Of a stretch of 64,000 bases of DNA, positions 1-8,585 are shown piece after piece (positions within the stretch are counted from its first letter, which is position 1; the number at the start of each line of letters is the position of its first letter). The stretch comes from Candidatus Goldiibacteriota bacterium HGW-Goldbacteria-1. GTDB lineage: Bacteria; Oederibacteriota; PGYV01. Where the stretch lies: assembly GCA_002839855.1 (NCBI GenBank), contig PGYV01000015.1:30882-94881 (forward strand), read 5' to 3'. The notes under the pieces were generated by a model. The model made no database searches and had not been told where the DNA came from. It was given only the letters and a program-made list of their open reading frames with translations. Both the position numbers and the translations under genes were made by a program.

Positions 1-1
1 G

Positions 2-220
2 GCAAGGGTTTTTAAATTGTACGGGCATAATATTAATGAACTTGCGTCCCGGGCGGAATTAAGGCCGGACGGCAGGGTGCTGGTAATACTTGCGGAAACT
101 GACCCGTGCCAGGGGCTTTCTTTATTAAGCGCGAATGCGCCCAAACTTCATTACTTAAGGTTTAAAAGCGCTGAAGAAAAAGCTAAATACGAAGAAGTGT
201 TAAAGGGTATGGTGGAATAA
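2..220 (+). CDS. transketolase, N-terminal subunit (3' end only)
   Basis: The reading frame is open from the first bases of the window, so this is the last ~72 residues of a gene beginning upstream. A TTG at 17 is in frame but is probably internal. It ends in TAATG, so its stop overlaps by one base the start of the next gene, which encodes the transketolase C-terminal half. In bacteria with split transketolase the thiamine-diphosphate-binding N-terminal subunit sits directly upstream of the C-terminal one, and this tail fits that place. The fragment itself has no diagnostic motif, so the call rests mainly on position. Confidence 0.6.
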   Translation, partial: ARVFKLYGHNINELASRAELRPDGRVLVILAETDPCQGLSLLSANAPKLHYLRFKSAEEKAKYEEVLKGMVE

Positions 221-1227
221 TGGAAATTCTATCACGCGTACATCAGAAAAATCTTGTGTCCTGGGCAAGGGACAGGGAAAATGTCCTTGTATTGTCCGCG
301 GACCTTACAGGTTCGTGCGAAGCTGACCTTTTCAGGGACACGTATCCGTCGCGTTTTATTTCCTGCGGAATTGCGGAGCAGAATATGATGTCGGTTGCCG
401 GAGGCCTTGCAAGGGAAGGGTTTATACCTTTAGTTCATACATTCGCGGTTTTTATTTACAGAAGGGCTTATGACCAGATTGCGATGTCTGTGGCATATCC
501 CAACCTTCCCGTTAAAATGTTTGGTTTTCTTCCCGGAATTGTAACGCCGGGCGGCGCCACGCATCAGGCAATTGAAGACGTATCTGTAATGAGGGCGCTG
601 CCAAATATGACAATACTTGAAACAGGGGACGCCACAGATGTGGAAAGCGTGCTTGATGTAATGAGAAATGTTAACGGCCCGGTTTATATCAGAATGTTAA
701 GAGGCGAACTGCCGCGCCTTTTTTCCGCGGATGAGCCCATGAAGTTTGACACGCCCAGAATAGTAAGCAAAGGTACGGATGTGACAATAATATCATCGGG
801 TATTTGCACGGAAGAAACCCTGCGCGCATGTGCGGCTATGAAGAAAAAAGGGGTGTCTGTAAATCACGTGCATGTTTCCACGTTGAAACCATTTAATAAT
901 AAAATGTACGCGGACATAATTAATACCGGTAAATACGGAGTTATAACGGTTGAAAATCATACTACTACCGGCGGTCTGGGTACAATAGTTGCGGAAAAAG
1001 CCGTAGCCTGCGGTATTAATAAAAGAATGGCAAGGCTGGGTTTAAGGGATACCTTTACACACGGCGCAAGCAGGCCATATCTTATGAAAGAGCACGGCTT
1101 TGATGCCGCTGCGATAATACATGCTGTGGAGAAACTGACAGGAAATAAGCTGAATATTTCCGATGATGAACTTGCTAAAGTCAGGATAGAAGCTGTTCAT
1201 TCCGAAGCAAAAGCCGAAGGCCTTTAA
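220..1227 (+). CDS. transketolase, C-terminal subunit
   Basis: 335 residues carrying the pyrimidine-binding and C-terminal domains of a transketolase. The GIAEQN motif near residue 50 holds the Glu that activates thiamine diphosphate, and the later stretch TVENHTTTGGLG is typical of the C-terminal domain. With the upstream subunit it should move two-carbon ketol units between sugar phosphates. The split form is common in Firmicutes, Thermotogae and candidate phyla. It is followed after 30 bases by an SMR exporter and a RuBisCO-like gene, so it may serve a specific sugar route rather than (or besides) the general pentose phosphate pathway. That last point is inference. A DXP synthase is less likely, since DXS is normally one chain. 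Confidence 0.88.
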   Translation: MEILSRVHQKNLVSWARDRENVLVLSADLTGSCEADLFRDTYPSRFISCGIAEQNMMSVAGGLAREGFIPLVHTFAVFIYRRAYDQIAMSVAYPNLPVKMFGFLPGIVTPGGATHQAIEDVSVMRALPNMTILETGDATDVESVLDVMRNVNGPVYIRMLRGELPRLFSADEPMKFDTPRIVSKGTDVTIISSGICTEETLRACAAMKKKGVSVNHVHVSTLKPFNNKMYADIINTGKYGVITVENHTTTGGLGTIVAEKAVACGINKRMARLGLRDTFTHGASRPYLMKEHGFDAAAIIHAVEKLTGNKLNISDDELAKVRIEAVHSEAKAEGL

Positions 1228-1257
1228 CAAATACCGTTAAAAAATCAGGAGAACACT

Positions 1258-1575
1258 ATGGACTGGATAATTCTGTTTATTGCAGGCATATTTGAAACGG
1301 CGTGGGCGCTGACACTTAAATACACGCAGGGATTTACAAAACCCATGTTCAGCGTGATTACCGTTATTTTTATGGTAATAAGTTTCTTTCTGCTTTCATA
1401 CGCGTTAAAGACAATTCCGGTGGGCACGGCATACGCGGTGTGGACGGGAATCGGAGCGCTTGGCGTGGCAATTATCGGTATAGTGTTTTTGGCAGAGCCT
1501 GTTAACGCCATGCGTATTATCAGCCTGCTATTGGTGGTGGCCGGTGTTGCCGGATTAAGGCTGGCGGGAAAATAG
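1258..1575 (+). CDS. gdx: SMR-family exporter, guanidinium (Gdx/SugE) type
   Basis: 105 residues with four hydrophobic helices, the standard length of a small multidrug resistance protein that works as an antiparallel dimer in the inner membrane. Glu13 in helix 1 is the proton/substrate carboxylate, and the segment PVGTAYAVWTGIGALG matches the SugE/Gdx branch, which exports guanidinium in exchange for protons. A purine-rich AGGAG precedes the ATG. The 30-base leader is too short for a guanidine riboswitch. Its stop overlaps the GTG start of the next gene, implying coupled translation. Assignment to Gdx rather than EmrE is by recalled sequence similarity. Confidence 0.85.
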   Translation: MDWIILFIAGIFETAWALTLKYTQGFTKPMFSVITVIFMVISFFLLSYALKTIPVGTAYAVWTGIGALGVAIIGIVFLAEPVNAMRIISLLLVVAGVAGLRLAGK

Positions 1576-2693
1576 TGGATAAGACAAAATGGTTTACCGC
1601 GCAGTACGCCATTACCGCGGGGAATATGGCGGAGGCTAAAGAGCGCGCTTTTGATATCTGCGTGGAGCAGACTGTTGAATTTCCTTATGACCTGATAAAG
1701 AAAAAAAGTATCAAAGAAAATATTGTCGGAAAAATAAGTTCTTTAAGTGAGATTAAAAAAGGTTTTTATAAAGCGGAAATATTATTTCCGTCTGCCGCGG
1801 CGGGTAATGAATTAACCCAGCTTTTAAATGTCCTGTTCGGCAATATCAGCATAAAACCCGGAATCAGACTTGAAAGATTTAATCTTACAGGCGCCATGTC
1901 AAAAACTTTTAGCGGCCCGCGTTTCGGGGTTAAAGGGATAAAAAAAATAACCGGCAATAAAAAACGCCCGCTTGTATGTTCCGCTTTAAAGCCAATGGGA
2001 ACAAGTGTTAAAGAACTGGCGGAACTTGCATATAAATTTGCGCTTGGCGGAATAGACATCATTAAAGACGACCATGGCCTTGCTGATCAGAAATTTTCAC
2101 CTTTTAATGAAAGGGTAAAAAGGTGCACGGAAGCGGTCAGGAAAGCAAATAAGCAGACCGGATACAATACGGTATATATGCCAAATGTTACAGGGGACGG
2201 GGCAGAGACTTTAAAGAGGGCAAAGTTTGCGTCAAAGTGCGGAGCAGGCGCGGTAATAATTTCAGGGGCGCTTTCAGGTTTTGCTTCCATTTTTGAAGTA
2301 TCGAAGGATACTAAAGTAAACGTGCCTGTCTTTTTTCACCCGGCTTTTGCCGGCAGTTTTACATCATGCCAAAATTCTGGTATAAGCCATTATGCCCTGT
2401 ACGGGCAGCTTACAAGGCTGTCAGGCGCGGACGCGGCTATCTTTCCAAGCTACGGCGGACGGTTTTCTTTTTCAAAAGAGGAATGCAGAAGCATTGTTAA
2501 TGGCTGTACTGATAAATTTGGGAAAGCAAAGTCCATCATGCCGGCGCCGGGCGGCGGTATGACGGTTGAACGCGCGGCAGAACTTAAGCAATTCTACGGT
2601 AATGATGCTGTATTTCTTATCGGCGGGGGATTATTCAGGCACAGTGATGATATAACCAAAAGCGTAAGGGATTTCATTTCCTGTTTAATATAA
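1575..2693 (+). CDS. RuBisCO-like protein (form IV type)
   Basis: 372 residues with the RuBisCO large-chain TIM barrel. The first active-site Lys is present (K139 in LKPMG) but the second Lys of the KPK motif is Met141. The metal loop reads GGIDIIKDDHG (158-168): the lysine that is carbamylated in true RuBisCO is kept (K164) and Asp166 is kept, but the partner Glu is His167. I see no loop-6 catalytic lysine. It is therefore not a carboxylase by motif. Known RuBisCO-like proteins act as enolases or isomerases on methylthioribulose phosphate or in apionate-type sugar catabolism. The GTG start overlaps the exporter stop by one base. The transketolase neighbours favour a sugar-phosphate substrate, but none can be named. 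Confidence 0.85.
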   Translation: MDKTKWFTAQYAITAGNMAEAKERAFDICVEQTVEFPYDLIKKKSIKENIVGKISSLSEIKKGFYKAEILFPSAAAGNELTQLLNVLFGNISIKPGIRLERFNLTGAMSKTFSGPRFGVKGIKKITGNKKRPLVCSALKPMGTSVKELAELAYKFALGGIDIIKDDHGLADQKFSPFNERVKRCTEAVRKANKQTGYNTVYMPNVTGDGAETLKRAKFASKCGAGAVIISGALSGFASIFEVSKDTKVNVPVFFHPAFAGSFTSCQNSGISHYALYGQLTRLSGADAAIFPSYGGRFSFSKEECRSIVNGCTDKFGKAKSIMPAPGGGMTVERAAELKQFYGNDAVFLIGGGLFRHSDDITKSVRDFISCLI

Positions 2694-2715
2694 TCCGTGT
2701 CTTGGGGGCAGATAT

Positions 2716-2731
2716 ATGACCGGGTGGTCAT
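2716..2731. promoter_or_regulatory. upstream TetR operator
   Basis: Perfect inverted repeat ATGACC-N4-GGTCAT just upstream of the -35 box of the tetR promoter. The same 16-base pattern recurs at 2775-2790. The matching halves, the 59-base spacing and the position next to a TetR gene make this the likely binding site of that regulator. Confidence 0.85.
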
Positions 2732-2738
2732 TTAATTG

Positions 2739-2767
2739 TTGACTTTTTAATTGAAATCTTGTATAAA
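2739..2767 (+). promoter_or_regulatory. sigma-70-type promoter of the tetR operon
   Basis: TTGACT (2739-2744), a 17-base spacer and TATAAA (2762-2767). It lies between two identical-arm palindromes, the second of which would cover the transcription start, an arrangement expected for negative autoregulation. Confidence 0.85.
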
Positions 2768-2774
2768 TCATTTA

Positions 2775-2790
2775 ATGACCACGTGGTCAT
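2775..2790. promoter_or_regulatory. downstream TetR operator
   Basis: Second copy of ATGACC-N4-GGTCAT, centred about 15 bases after the -10 box. A repressor bound here would block initiation. The GGAGG ribosome site of tetR begins two bases after it. Confidence 0.87.
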
Positions 2791-2801
2791 TGGAGGATTG
2801 A

Positions 2802-3449
2802 TTGCCAAAGATACAGGAAAAGCACTTATTTAAAAGGTTAAGCCCGGACAAACAGGAGCGCATAATGCATGCCTGTATAGACGAGTTCGCCAAAGCCGGA
2901 TATACCAATGCTTCCACCAATAAAATGGCAAAGGCGGCGGGAATTTCAAAAGGCAGCCTTTTTAAGTACTTTTCCAGCAAGAAAGAGTTATATGTTGAAG
3001 TTATAGACCACATTCTGGAGGATTTTTTTGGTTATGTACAGTCCAAGGATTACTATCTGGAAGAGAAAGACATTCTTGAAAGGCTGAAACTGGTAACCAA
3101 AGAGACATATTCTTTTTTCAGGAAGAAGACAAGCCTGTTTAAGGTGCTTATGCGGGTTAAGACCGAGGGCGGAATGAATGTTATGGAACATTTGAAAGAG
3201 CGCTGGGAGCCGAAGGTCGCGTTTTTTTACGGCAGGTTTTTTTCAGGCGTTGATTTTTCAAAGCTGGCTTTGTCACAGGAAGAATTTATCAGGCTCTGGA
3301 ACTGGATAGATTACGCGATAGATTCGGAAGTGCTTTCGGATTTAGGCGGCGAGTTTACAATGGATGACATAGAAGCTGCCTACGAAAACAGGCTTGGGCT
3401 TATTTACAGGGTTTTTAAAGACGGAATATATAAAAAGGAGAAAAAATAA
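2802..3449 (+). CDS. TetR/AcrR-family transcriptional regulator
   Basis: 215 residues. An N-terminal helix-turn-helix spans about residues 10-60, with the family pattern AGYTNASTNKMAKAAGISKGSLFKYFSSKKELY, here broken as AGYTNASTNKMA and GISKGSLFKYF. The rest is an all-helical ligand-binding domain of unknown specificity. It starts at TTG, five bases after a strong GGAGG; no nearer ATG fits. Its last codon overlaps the next start (TAATG). Two matching palindromes surround the promoter, so it very probably represses its own operon, which encodes an ABC exporter with periplasmic and outer-membrane partners. The inducer may be a lipid or hydrophobic compound (inference). Confidence 0.93.
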   Translation: MPKIQEKHLFKRLSPDKQERIMHACIDEFAKAGYTNASTNKMAKAAGISKGSLFKYFSSKKELYVEVIDHILEDFFGYVQSKDYYLEEKDILERLKLVTKETYSFFRKKTSLFKVLMRVKTEGGMNVMEHLKERWEPKVAFFYGRFFSGVDFSKLALSQEEFIRLWNWIDYAIDSEVLSDLGGEFTMDDIEAAYENRLGLIYRVFKDGIYKKEKK

Positions 3450-4681
3450 TGTTTTTCTTTCTTAAACTTGCTTATGGGAATATCACCAAGAATCTAAGGA
3501 ATTCGCTTACGATTATTATTGCGGTTTTTATCAGCGTGTTTTTCATGGAGTTTACAGTCGGGTATATGGACGGTTTTAAAATGAAGCTTTTAAAAGAAGG
3601 CCTTGATCTGGTGGGACACGTAAAAATATATAACAAAATGTATAAAGAGAACCTTGATTTTTCGCCCGTGGAATACAATATCCCCATTAACGACGGGTTA
3701 ATGAAAAAAATTAAAGATATCCCGGGTTTTAAGGATGTAAGGGCGGAAATAAATTTTGGAGTGCTTGCAAGCACCGGAGATTTAAGCCAGGAAACACTGG
3801 TTAAGGCAATAGACCTTTCCCGAAAGGATGAAGTTTACGCTCCGCGCGTGAAGAATATCAGGCAGGGCAGGTATCCTTCGGCTGAAAATGAAATAGCCAT
3901 CGGTTATAAAATGGCTCAGATACTGAAAGTTAAAGAAGGGGATTCTTTAGTGCTTTTTGGGCTGGACAGTTACGGCGGTATGAACGCCGTGGAAGGCGTG
4001 ATTACCGGAATATTTAATAACTTTAATCCGCCGGAAGATGAAAAACTTATATTGTGTTCGCTTGAACTGGCGCAGAGATTTCTTGGAATAGAAGGCACGG
4101 CAACAGAACTGTTTGTTAATCTAAATGACTCGCTTGCCGCCAAAGACGCGGCAAAGGCGTTAAGGGAAAAACTTCCGCCTGAATATACCGTGAATTCATG
4201 GGAAGACGAACAGCCTATGCTTGTATACGCTTTTCAGTCTATGGATGTCGCGACATTTATGATATGCGCTATTATTCTTGTGGCCGCGGCTTTCGGCATA
4301 GTAAATTCTTTCCTTATGAACATTATGGGAAGGATGCCGGAATTCGGAGTGCTGCGCGCAATGGGCGTGTCCAGGATGCAGCTTGTGCTTATGATTTTGT
4401 CGGAATCTTTCGCGCTTGGACTTATCGGGACGGCGGCAGGCATGCTGCCCGCTGTGGCGATTGTGGCTTATTTTCAGAAGCACCCCATTAATTATGAAAA
4501 AATGGGAGATATGATGGAAAGCATGGGCGGTATAGACGCGATGATAGGGACAGCGCTTACATTTGAATCCGCAGCGGCTGTTTTTGTGACCGGTGTGCTT
4601 ATATCTGTGGCGGCTTCGCTGTATCCGGCTTTATCGGCAGCGCGCAGAAAACCTGTAGAGATACTGAGGGTGCTTGAATGA
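3449..4681 (+). CDS. FtsX-type ABC transporter permease (LolC/E- or MacB-like), first of two
   Basis: 410 residues: one N-terminal membrane helix (about 20-40), a ~230-residue periplasmic domain of the MacB-PCD type, and three C-terminal helices ending in the FtsX domain (about 270-400). This topology belongs to the mechanotransmission exporters, which pull substrates out of the outer leaflet of the inner membrane rather than through it. It overlaps the second permease by four bases (ATGA). With that paralogue and the ATPase at 7901 it should form a heterodimeric complex like LolCDE. The start follows the AGGAG of the tetR tail. Confidence 0.87.
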   Translation: MFFFLKLAYGNITKNLRNSLTIIIAVFISVFFMEFTVGYMDGFKMKLLKEGLDLVGHVKIYNKMYKENLDFSPVEYNIPINDGLMKKIKDIPGFKDVRAEINFGVLASTGDLSQETLVKAIDLSRKDEVYAPRVKNIRQGRYPSAENEIAIGYKMAQILKVKEGDSLVLFGLDSYGGMNAVEGVITGIFNNFNPPEDEKLILCSLELAQRFLGIEGTATELFVNLNDSLAAKDAAKALREKLPPEYTVNSWEDEQPMLVYAFQSMDVATFMICAIILVAAAFGIVNSFLMNIMGRMPEFGVLRAMGVSRMQLVLMILSESFALGLIGTAAGMLPAVAIVAYFQKHPINYEKMGDMMESMGGIDAMIGTALTFESAAAVFVTGVLISVAASLYPALSAARRKPVEILRVLE

Positions 4682-5919
4682 ACAAAAAAACTTTAAAGAT
4701 GGCATTTTTTAACGTAATAAAACACAAAAGGCGCACATTCTTTAATGCGATGACTTTTTCCATAAATATGATCGCGCTAATATTTGTGCTGGGGCTGGTC
4801 CGCGGGCAGTACAACATGATGATAGACAAGACAATAGATTTGCAGGTGGGCCATTTAAAAATATATAAGGAAGGTTACGTTGAAGATAAAAAACGTATTC
4901 CCCTTGATATCGCCATAAGCAATCCGGATGACGTCGTGGAAGATATTCTTAAGGTGGGCAGGGTTAAAGGGGCTGCCAAGCATATAGTAAGCACAGGGAC
5001 ACTAAGCAGCGGCAGCAAGAAAACCGGAATGATGTTTATAGGGATAGATTATGAGAATGAAAAGAAAGTAACAAGCGCTTACGATAAAGTGTCGGGTACG
5101 GCGCTGGGTACTGATGCCGGAATATATATAGGAAAGAAAATGTCGCAGTTGATGCAGATTGAACTCGGCGGCACTATGATGATTTACGCCAGGACAAAGG
5201 ATAATTCCAATAATCTTGTGGATGCCGAAGTTAAAGGCATTTATTCCGCCGGTTTTGAATATATGGAAAAAAATATTGCGGTTGTGCCTTTTGATTTTGC
5301 GTCTGATTATTTAAACATGAACGGCGCGGCAACGGAAATTAAAATCGCGCTTGAGAATAAAAAGTACACGGCGCAGGTTAAAAAAGAGATACAGGAAATA
5401 CTCCTGAATAAGTATCCTTCGCTTATTGTGCGTGACTGGGCGGAAGAAGCGCCGGAAATAATTTTTGCCATTCAGCAGGACTTGGTTGTTTATTCAATCA
5501 TTTTTGCTATCCTGATATTTTTATCTTTTTTTATAATAGTAAACACGCTTACTATAAGCGTGTTTGAACGCACCGCGGAAATAGGGACGTTAAGGGCTAT
5601 TGGGATGCAGAAAAAAGAGATAAAAAATATGTTTCTGGTGGAAGGGCTGATATTGGGTGTTATAGGCGTAATAGTGGGCGGACTTCTTGTGCTTCCTTTG
5701 GTCTATCAGATGAATGTGACAGGTATAGATATGAGCGGAAAAGGGATGGAAGAGCTGTCCATGCCTTTTGATCCTGTTATGAAGGCGATAAGCGAGCCGT
5801 TTGACTGGCTTATATCGGGGCTGATATGCATTATCTCCGCGGCTTTCGGAGCATGGTTTCCCGCTTCGCGCGCCGCAAAGACGGATATAATACACGCGTT
5901 AAAAAGAGGCGTTAAATAA
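4678..5919 (+). CDS. FtsX-type ABC transporter permease, second of two
   Basis: 413 residues with the same plan as the preceding gene: one N-terminal helix, a large periplasmic domain, three C-terminal helices and an FtsX domain with ERTAEIGTLRAIGMQ near residue 300, the coupling-helix region that contacts the ATPase. The two permeases are clearly related but distinct, as in LolC and LolE. The ATG lies inside the end of the upstream gene. It is likely the second half of a lipoprotein- or lipid-extracting ABC complex. Confidence 0.87.
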   Translation: MNKKTLKMAFFNVIKHKRRTFFNAMTFSINMIALIFVLGLVRGQYNMMIDKTIDLQVGHLKIYKEGYVEDKKRIPLDIAISNPDDVVEDILKVGRVKGAAKHIVSTGTLSSGSKKTGMMFIGIDYENEKKVTSAYDKVSGTALGTDAGIYIGKKMSQLMQIELGGTMMIYARTKDNSNNLVDAEVKGIYSAGFEYMEKNIAVVPFDFASDYLNMNGAATEIKIALENKKYTAQVKKEIQEILLNKYPSLIVRDWAEEAPEIIFAIQQDLVVYSIIFAILIFLSFFIIVNTLTISVFERTAEIGTLRAIGMQKKEIKNMFLVEGLILGVIGVIVGGLLVLPLVYQMNVTGIDMSGKGMEELSMPFDPVMKAISEPFDWLISGLICIISAAFGAWFPASRAAKTDIIHALKRGVK

Positions 5920-5954
5920 GCGCGGTTTAATGAAAAAATATAACGGAGGACTTT

Positions 5955-6689
5955 ATGAAAAAATTACTGTTTGTCATGGCAGTGCTGCTTGCGGCATCCG
6001 GGCTTTTTGCCGCTGAAGCAAAATATTCAAAAGAACTTGCAAATGAACTTTTAAAATCCACAGATGACTCTTTATATCCGAAGATTTTTAAATCGGTAAT
6101 GAGTATGAAGACAATAAGGCCGGGCAGGAAAGCTTTGTCTTATACGTATCTTATCCACTCTAAGGGCACTGATAAAGCGCTTATGGAAATTACAGCGCCT
6201 GCAAGGGATAAAGGCAAAAAAATACTTATGACAGGCGATAATTTATGGATGTATGTGCCCGCGGTATCCAGGCCTGTGCGTTTAAGTAAAAAGGATTCTT
6301 TTATGGGCAGTTCTTTCAGTAATGAAGACCTTATGAATTCCACGATGGCGGATGATTATGAACCGGTAATAAAAGACAATAAAGGCGACCTGTATCTGCT
6401 TGAACTTACGGCAAAAAGGGCTGATGTAGCTTACGCAAAAATTGAAATATGGGTAAACAGGGCGCTTATGGTGCCGACAGAGGCTTCTTATTACGGCATG
6501 TCCGGCAAACTTATGAAGAGGATGATTTTTGATAAAGTAGGGGAAATGGCCGGCTTGAAAAGGCCGCTTCACATGAAGATGGAAGACGTCCTTGAAAAAG
6601 GCGCGTATACGGAAGTGGATTTTATATCCATGGAAGAATTAAAGTCGCTGCCTGATTACAAGTTTGACCAGACACAGATGGCAAAATAA
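5955..6689 (+). CDS. outer-membrane lipoprotein-sorting-like periplasmic protein (LolA/LolB fold)
   Basis: 244 residues with a clear Sec signal peptide (cleavage about residue 19, LFAAEA). The body has the pattern of the COG2834-type sorting family: the repeated strands of a half-barrel with a stretch like KGKKILMTGDNLWMYVPAVS near 80-100. Proteins of this fold carry lipids or lipoprotein acyl chains across the periplasm. Placed between FtsX-type permeases and a beta-barrel gene, it probably takes the extracted substrate from the ABC complex to the outer membrane. GGAGGA precedes the ATG. The cargo is unknown. Confidence 0.8.
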   Translation: MKKLLFVMAVLLAASGLFAAEAKYSKELANELLKSTDDSLYPKIFKSVMSMKTIRPGRKALSYTYLIHSKGTDKALMEITAPARDKGKKILMTGDNLWMYVPAVSRPVRLSKKDSFMGSSFSNEDLMNSTMADDYEPVIKDNKGDLYLLELTAKRADVAYAKIEIWVNRALMVPTEASYYGMSGKLMKRMIFDKVGEMAGLKRPLHMKMEDVLEKGAYTEVDFISMEELKSLPDYKFDQTQMAK

Positions 6690-6734
6690 AAACGTTTTTT
6701 TTAATAACAAAAGAATAATATTTTGGAGGAAGTA

Positions 6735-7889
6735 ATGAAAAGGTTATTGTTTTTGTTAATGGTTTTTATTTTTGCGGCTGGGTTAAGCGCGGATGATTTT
6801 GATATGTCTTTGGAATTTGAAAGTTCATACTCCAGGGCGTATTACAGGCAGGCTTTAATAAGCGGGTCTTATCTTATTCCGCAAATGCCTGTGTCTGCCG
6901 TGGCGCAGAAAGCAGAACTGACTCTTACAAAAGAACTTGATGATTTAAAACTGAACTTAAACGGAGAACTGACGCTTAACGAAAGTATTATTAACACTAC
7001 AGTGAACTATGCTTATGCGGTTATGTCAAATGGGCCGTTTACCGCTTCGTTCGGGAAACAGCGGGTAAGATGGGGCACCGGATATATGTGGAATCCGTCT
7101 GATGTACTGCAGCTTCCTAAAAATTCGCTTGACCCTGAAAGTACGGTAGAAGGCACATACAGCGCAAGGCTTGAATATTCAGGGGAGTTTTTTACGCCGT
7201 CAGTAATTGTATCAGCAGTGTCTGCTAATGATGAAGGCGGGCTGCCAAATTCCGTATCGTATGCTTTTCAGCTTTATAAACTTGTTGGCACTGCGGATAT
7301 CTTTATTAACGGCGCGTATCTGAAAGATTACGTGGAAAGCATAGGCGCGGCTGTTTCCTGGGACGCTGATATTTTTGTGGTTAATCTGGAAGGCGCGGCA
7401 ATCAGATACCGGTCAAATGCGCCCAATATCATGCACGTTTTAAAGCCGTCTGATTCGGGAAAAATACTTCCCGGGATAACCGCCGGGCTTTCAAAAAGGC
7501 TGTCGGATTCATTTTTCATTTCCGCTGAATATTATTATAACGGCTGGGGGTTGAACAACGCGGATTATGCCGCGGCCGCGGCAGGGGTAATAGATAATGA
7601 TACTTACATGTCAATTTCCCGCGGGCTTATGGCGTGGCCAAAACGCCATTATGCCGGTGCAAGTTTAAGTTATACGTGGCTTGATACAATTACTTTAACA
7701 GCCACCGGTATTTACGGCGCGGATGACGGGGCGTTTTATGCTTTTCCCGCGCTTGTATGGAACCCTTCCGAGAATTACGGCTTTACCGCGGAATTTTTGT
7801 ATAATTTCTGCGATTCAAGAAGCGCGCAGGGAGTGCTGTTAAACCCGGTGCGTTCGGTTTTAAATCTGAAGTTTAATGCATACTTCTAA
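6735..7889 (+). CDS. predicted outer-membrane beta-barrel protein
   Basis: 384 residues from the ATG at 6735, chosen because GGAGGA lies five bases upstream and a signal peptide follows directly; an in-frame TTG at 6723 would remove both. After the signal (cleavage near LSADD) the chain is built of alternating, aromatic-ended strands. It contains a conserved-looking stretch GKQRVRWGTGYMWNPSDVL near 115 and ends in Phe, the usual C-terminal signal of outer-membrane barrels. It resembles DUF1302-like proteins found with FtsX-type exporters. Probable role: outer-membrane end of the export route encoded by this operon. Confidence 0.72.
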   Translation: MKRLLFLLMVFIFAAGLSADDFDMSLEFESSYSRAYYRQALISGSYLIPQMPVSAVAQKAELTLTKELDDLKLNLNGELTLNESIINTTVNYAYAVMSNGPFTASFGKQRVRWGTGYMWNPSDVLQLPKNSLDPESTVEGTYSARLEYSGEFFTPSVIVSAVSANDEGGLPNSVSYAFQLYKLVGTADIFINGAYLKDYVESIGAAVSWDADIFVVNLEGAAIRYRSNAPNIMHVLKPSDSGKILPGITAGLSKRLSDSFFISAEYYYNGWGLNNADYAAAAAGVIDNDTYMSISRGLMAWPKRHYAGASLSYTWLDTITLTATGIYGADDGAFYAFPALVWNPSENYGFTAEFLYNFCDSRSAQGVLLNPVRSVLNLKFNAYF

Positions 7890-7900
7890 GAGGTGAAAAA

Positions 7901-8584
7901 ATGGGAAATATAATTGAAATTAAAGATGCAAAAAAGGATTACCAGCTGGGCAAAACTACAGTATCCGCGTTAAAAGGCGTTAATCTGGAGGTTAAAGAAG
8001 GCGAATTTATGTCAATTGTGGGGCCTTCCGGTTCCGGCAAGACCACGCTTTTGAATCTTATAGGGTGCCTTGATTCGCCAACAAGCGGGTTTGTAAAACT
8101 TTTTGGAAACCATGATGTTTCCAAACTTACAGACAAACAGGCAACAGAGCTAAGGCGCGACAAGATAGGTTTTATCTTTCAGACGTTTAACTTAATACCG
8201 GTTTTAAACGTATCTGAGAATATAGAATTCCCGTTAATAATACAGGGCGTAAAAACCGAAGAAAGAAAAAAGAGAGTGGCGCAAATAATAGAAGACGTGG
8301 GCTTACAGGAATTTGTGGGGCATAAGCCCGATGAACTTTCCGGCGGGCAGCGTCAGCGCATAGCAGTTGCGCGCGCCCTTATAACAAATCCGAAATTGGT
8401 ACTTGCGGATGAACCCACGGCAAACCTTGACAAAGAAAACGGCCTTAACATTCTTGCTATCATGAAGCACATGAACGAAGAACACGGCGTGACGTTTGTA
8501 TTTTCCACCCACGACCAGCGCGTAATGGAACACGCCAAAAGGGTGGTTGTCCTGGAAGACGGGGTAGTGACAGGGGACAAGTAA
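7901..8584 (+). CDS. ABC transporter ATPase, LolD/MacB type
   Basis: 227 residues with all nucleotide-binding motifs: Walker A GPSGSGKTT (near 42), Q-loop, signature LSGGQRQRIAVA (near 145), Walker B LVLADEPTANLD and a switch His in STHD. The LADEPTANLD form and the length are typical of LolD, MacB and FtsE ATPases. It closes the operon and should power the two FtsX-type permeases at 3449 and 4678. A GAGGTG ribosome site lies ahead of the ATG. A field of short tandem repeats follows the gene. Confidence 0.93.
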   Translation: MGNIIEIKDAKKDYQLGKTTVSALKGVNLEVKEGEFMSIVGPSGSGKTTLLNLIGCLDSPTSGFVKLFGNHDVSKLTDKQATELRRDKIGFIFQTFNLIPVLNVSENIEFPLIIQGVKTEERKKRVAQIIEDVGLQEFVGHKPDELSGGQRQRIAVARALITNPKLVLADEPTANLDKENGLNILAIMKHMNEEHGVTFVFSTHDQRVMEHAKRVVVLEDGVVTGDK

Positions 8585-8585
8585 T

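Noticed and set aside
1228-1257. Guanidine riboswitch before the SMR exporter
   Set aside because: The gap is only 30 bases, too short for any known guanidine aptamer, and the gene is inside an operon.
1575-2693. Genuine carbon-fixing RuBisCO
   Set aside because: Second active-site Lys and the metal-site Glu are replaced (Met141, His167) and there is no loop-6 Lys; also shorter than form I to III chains.
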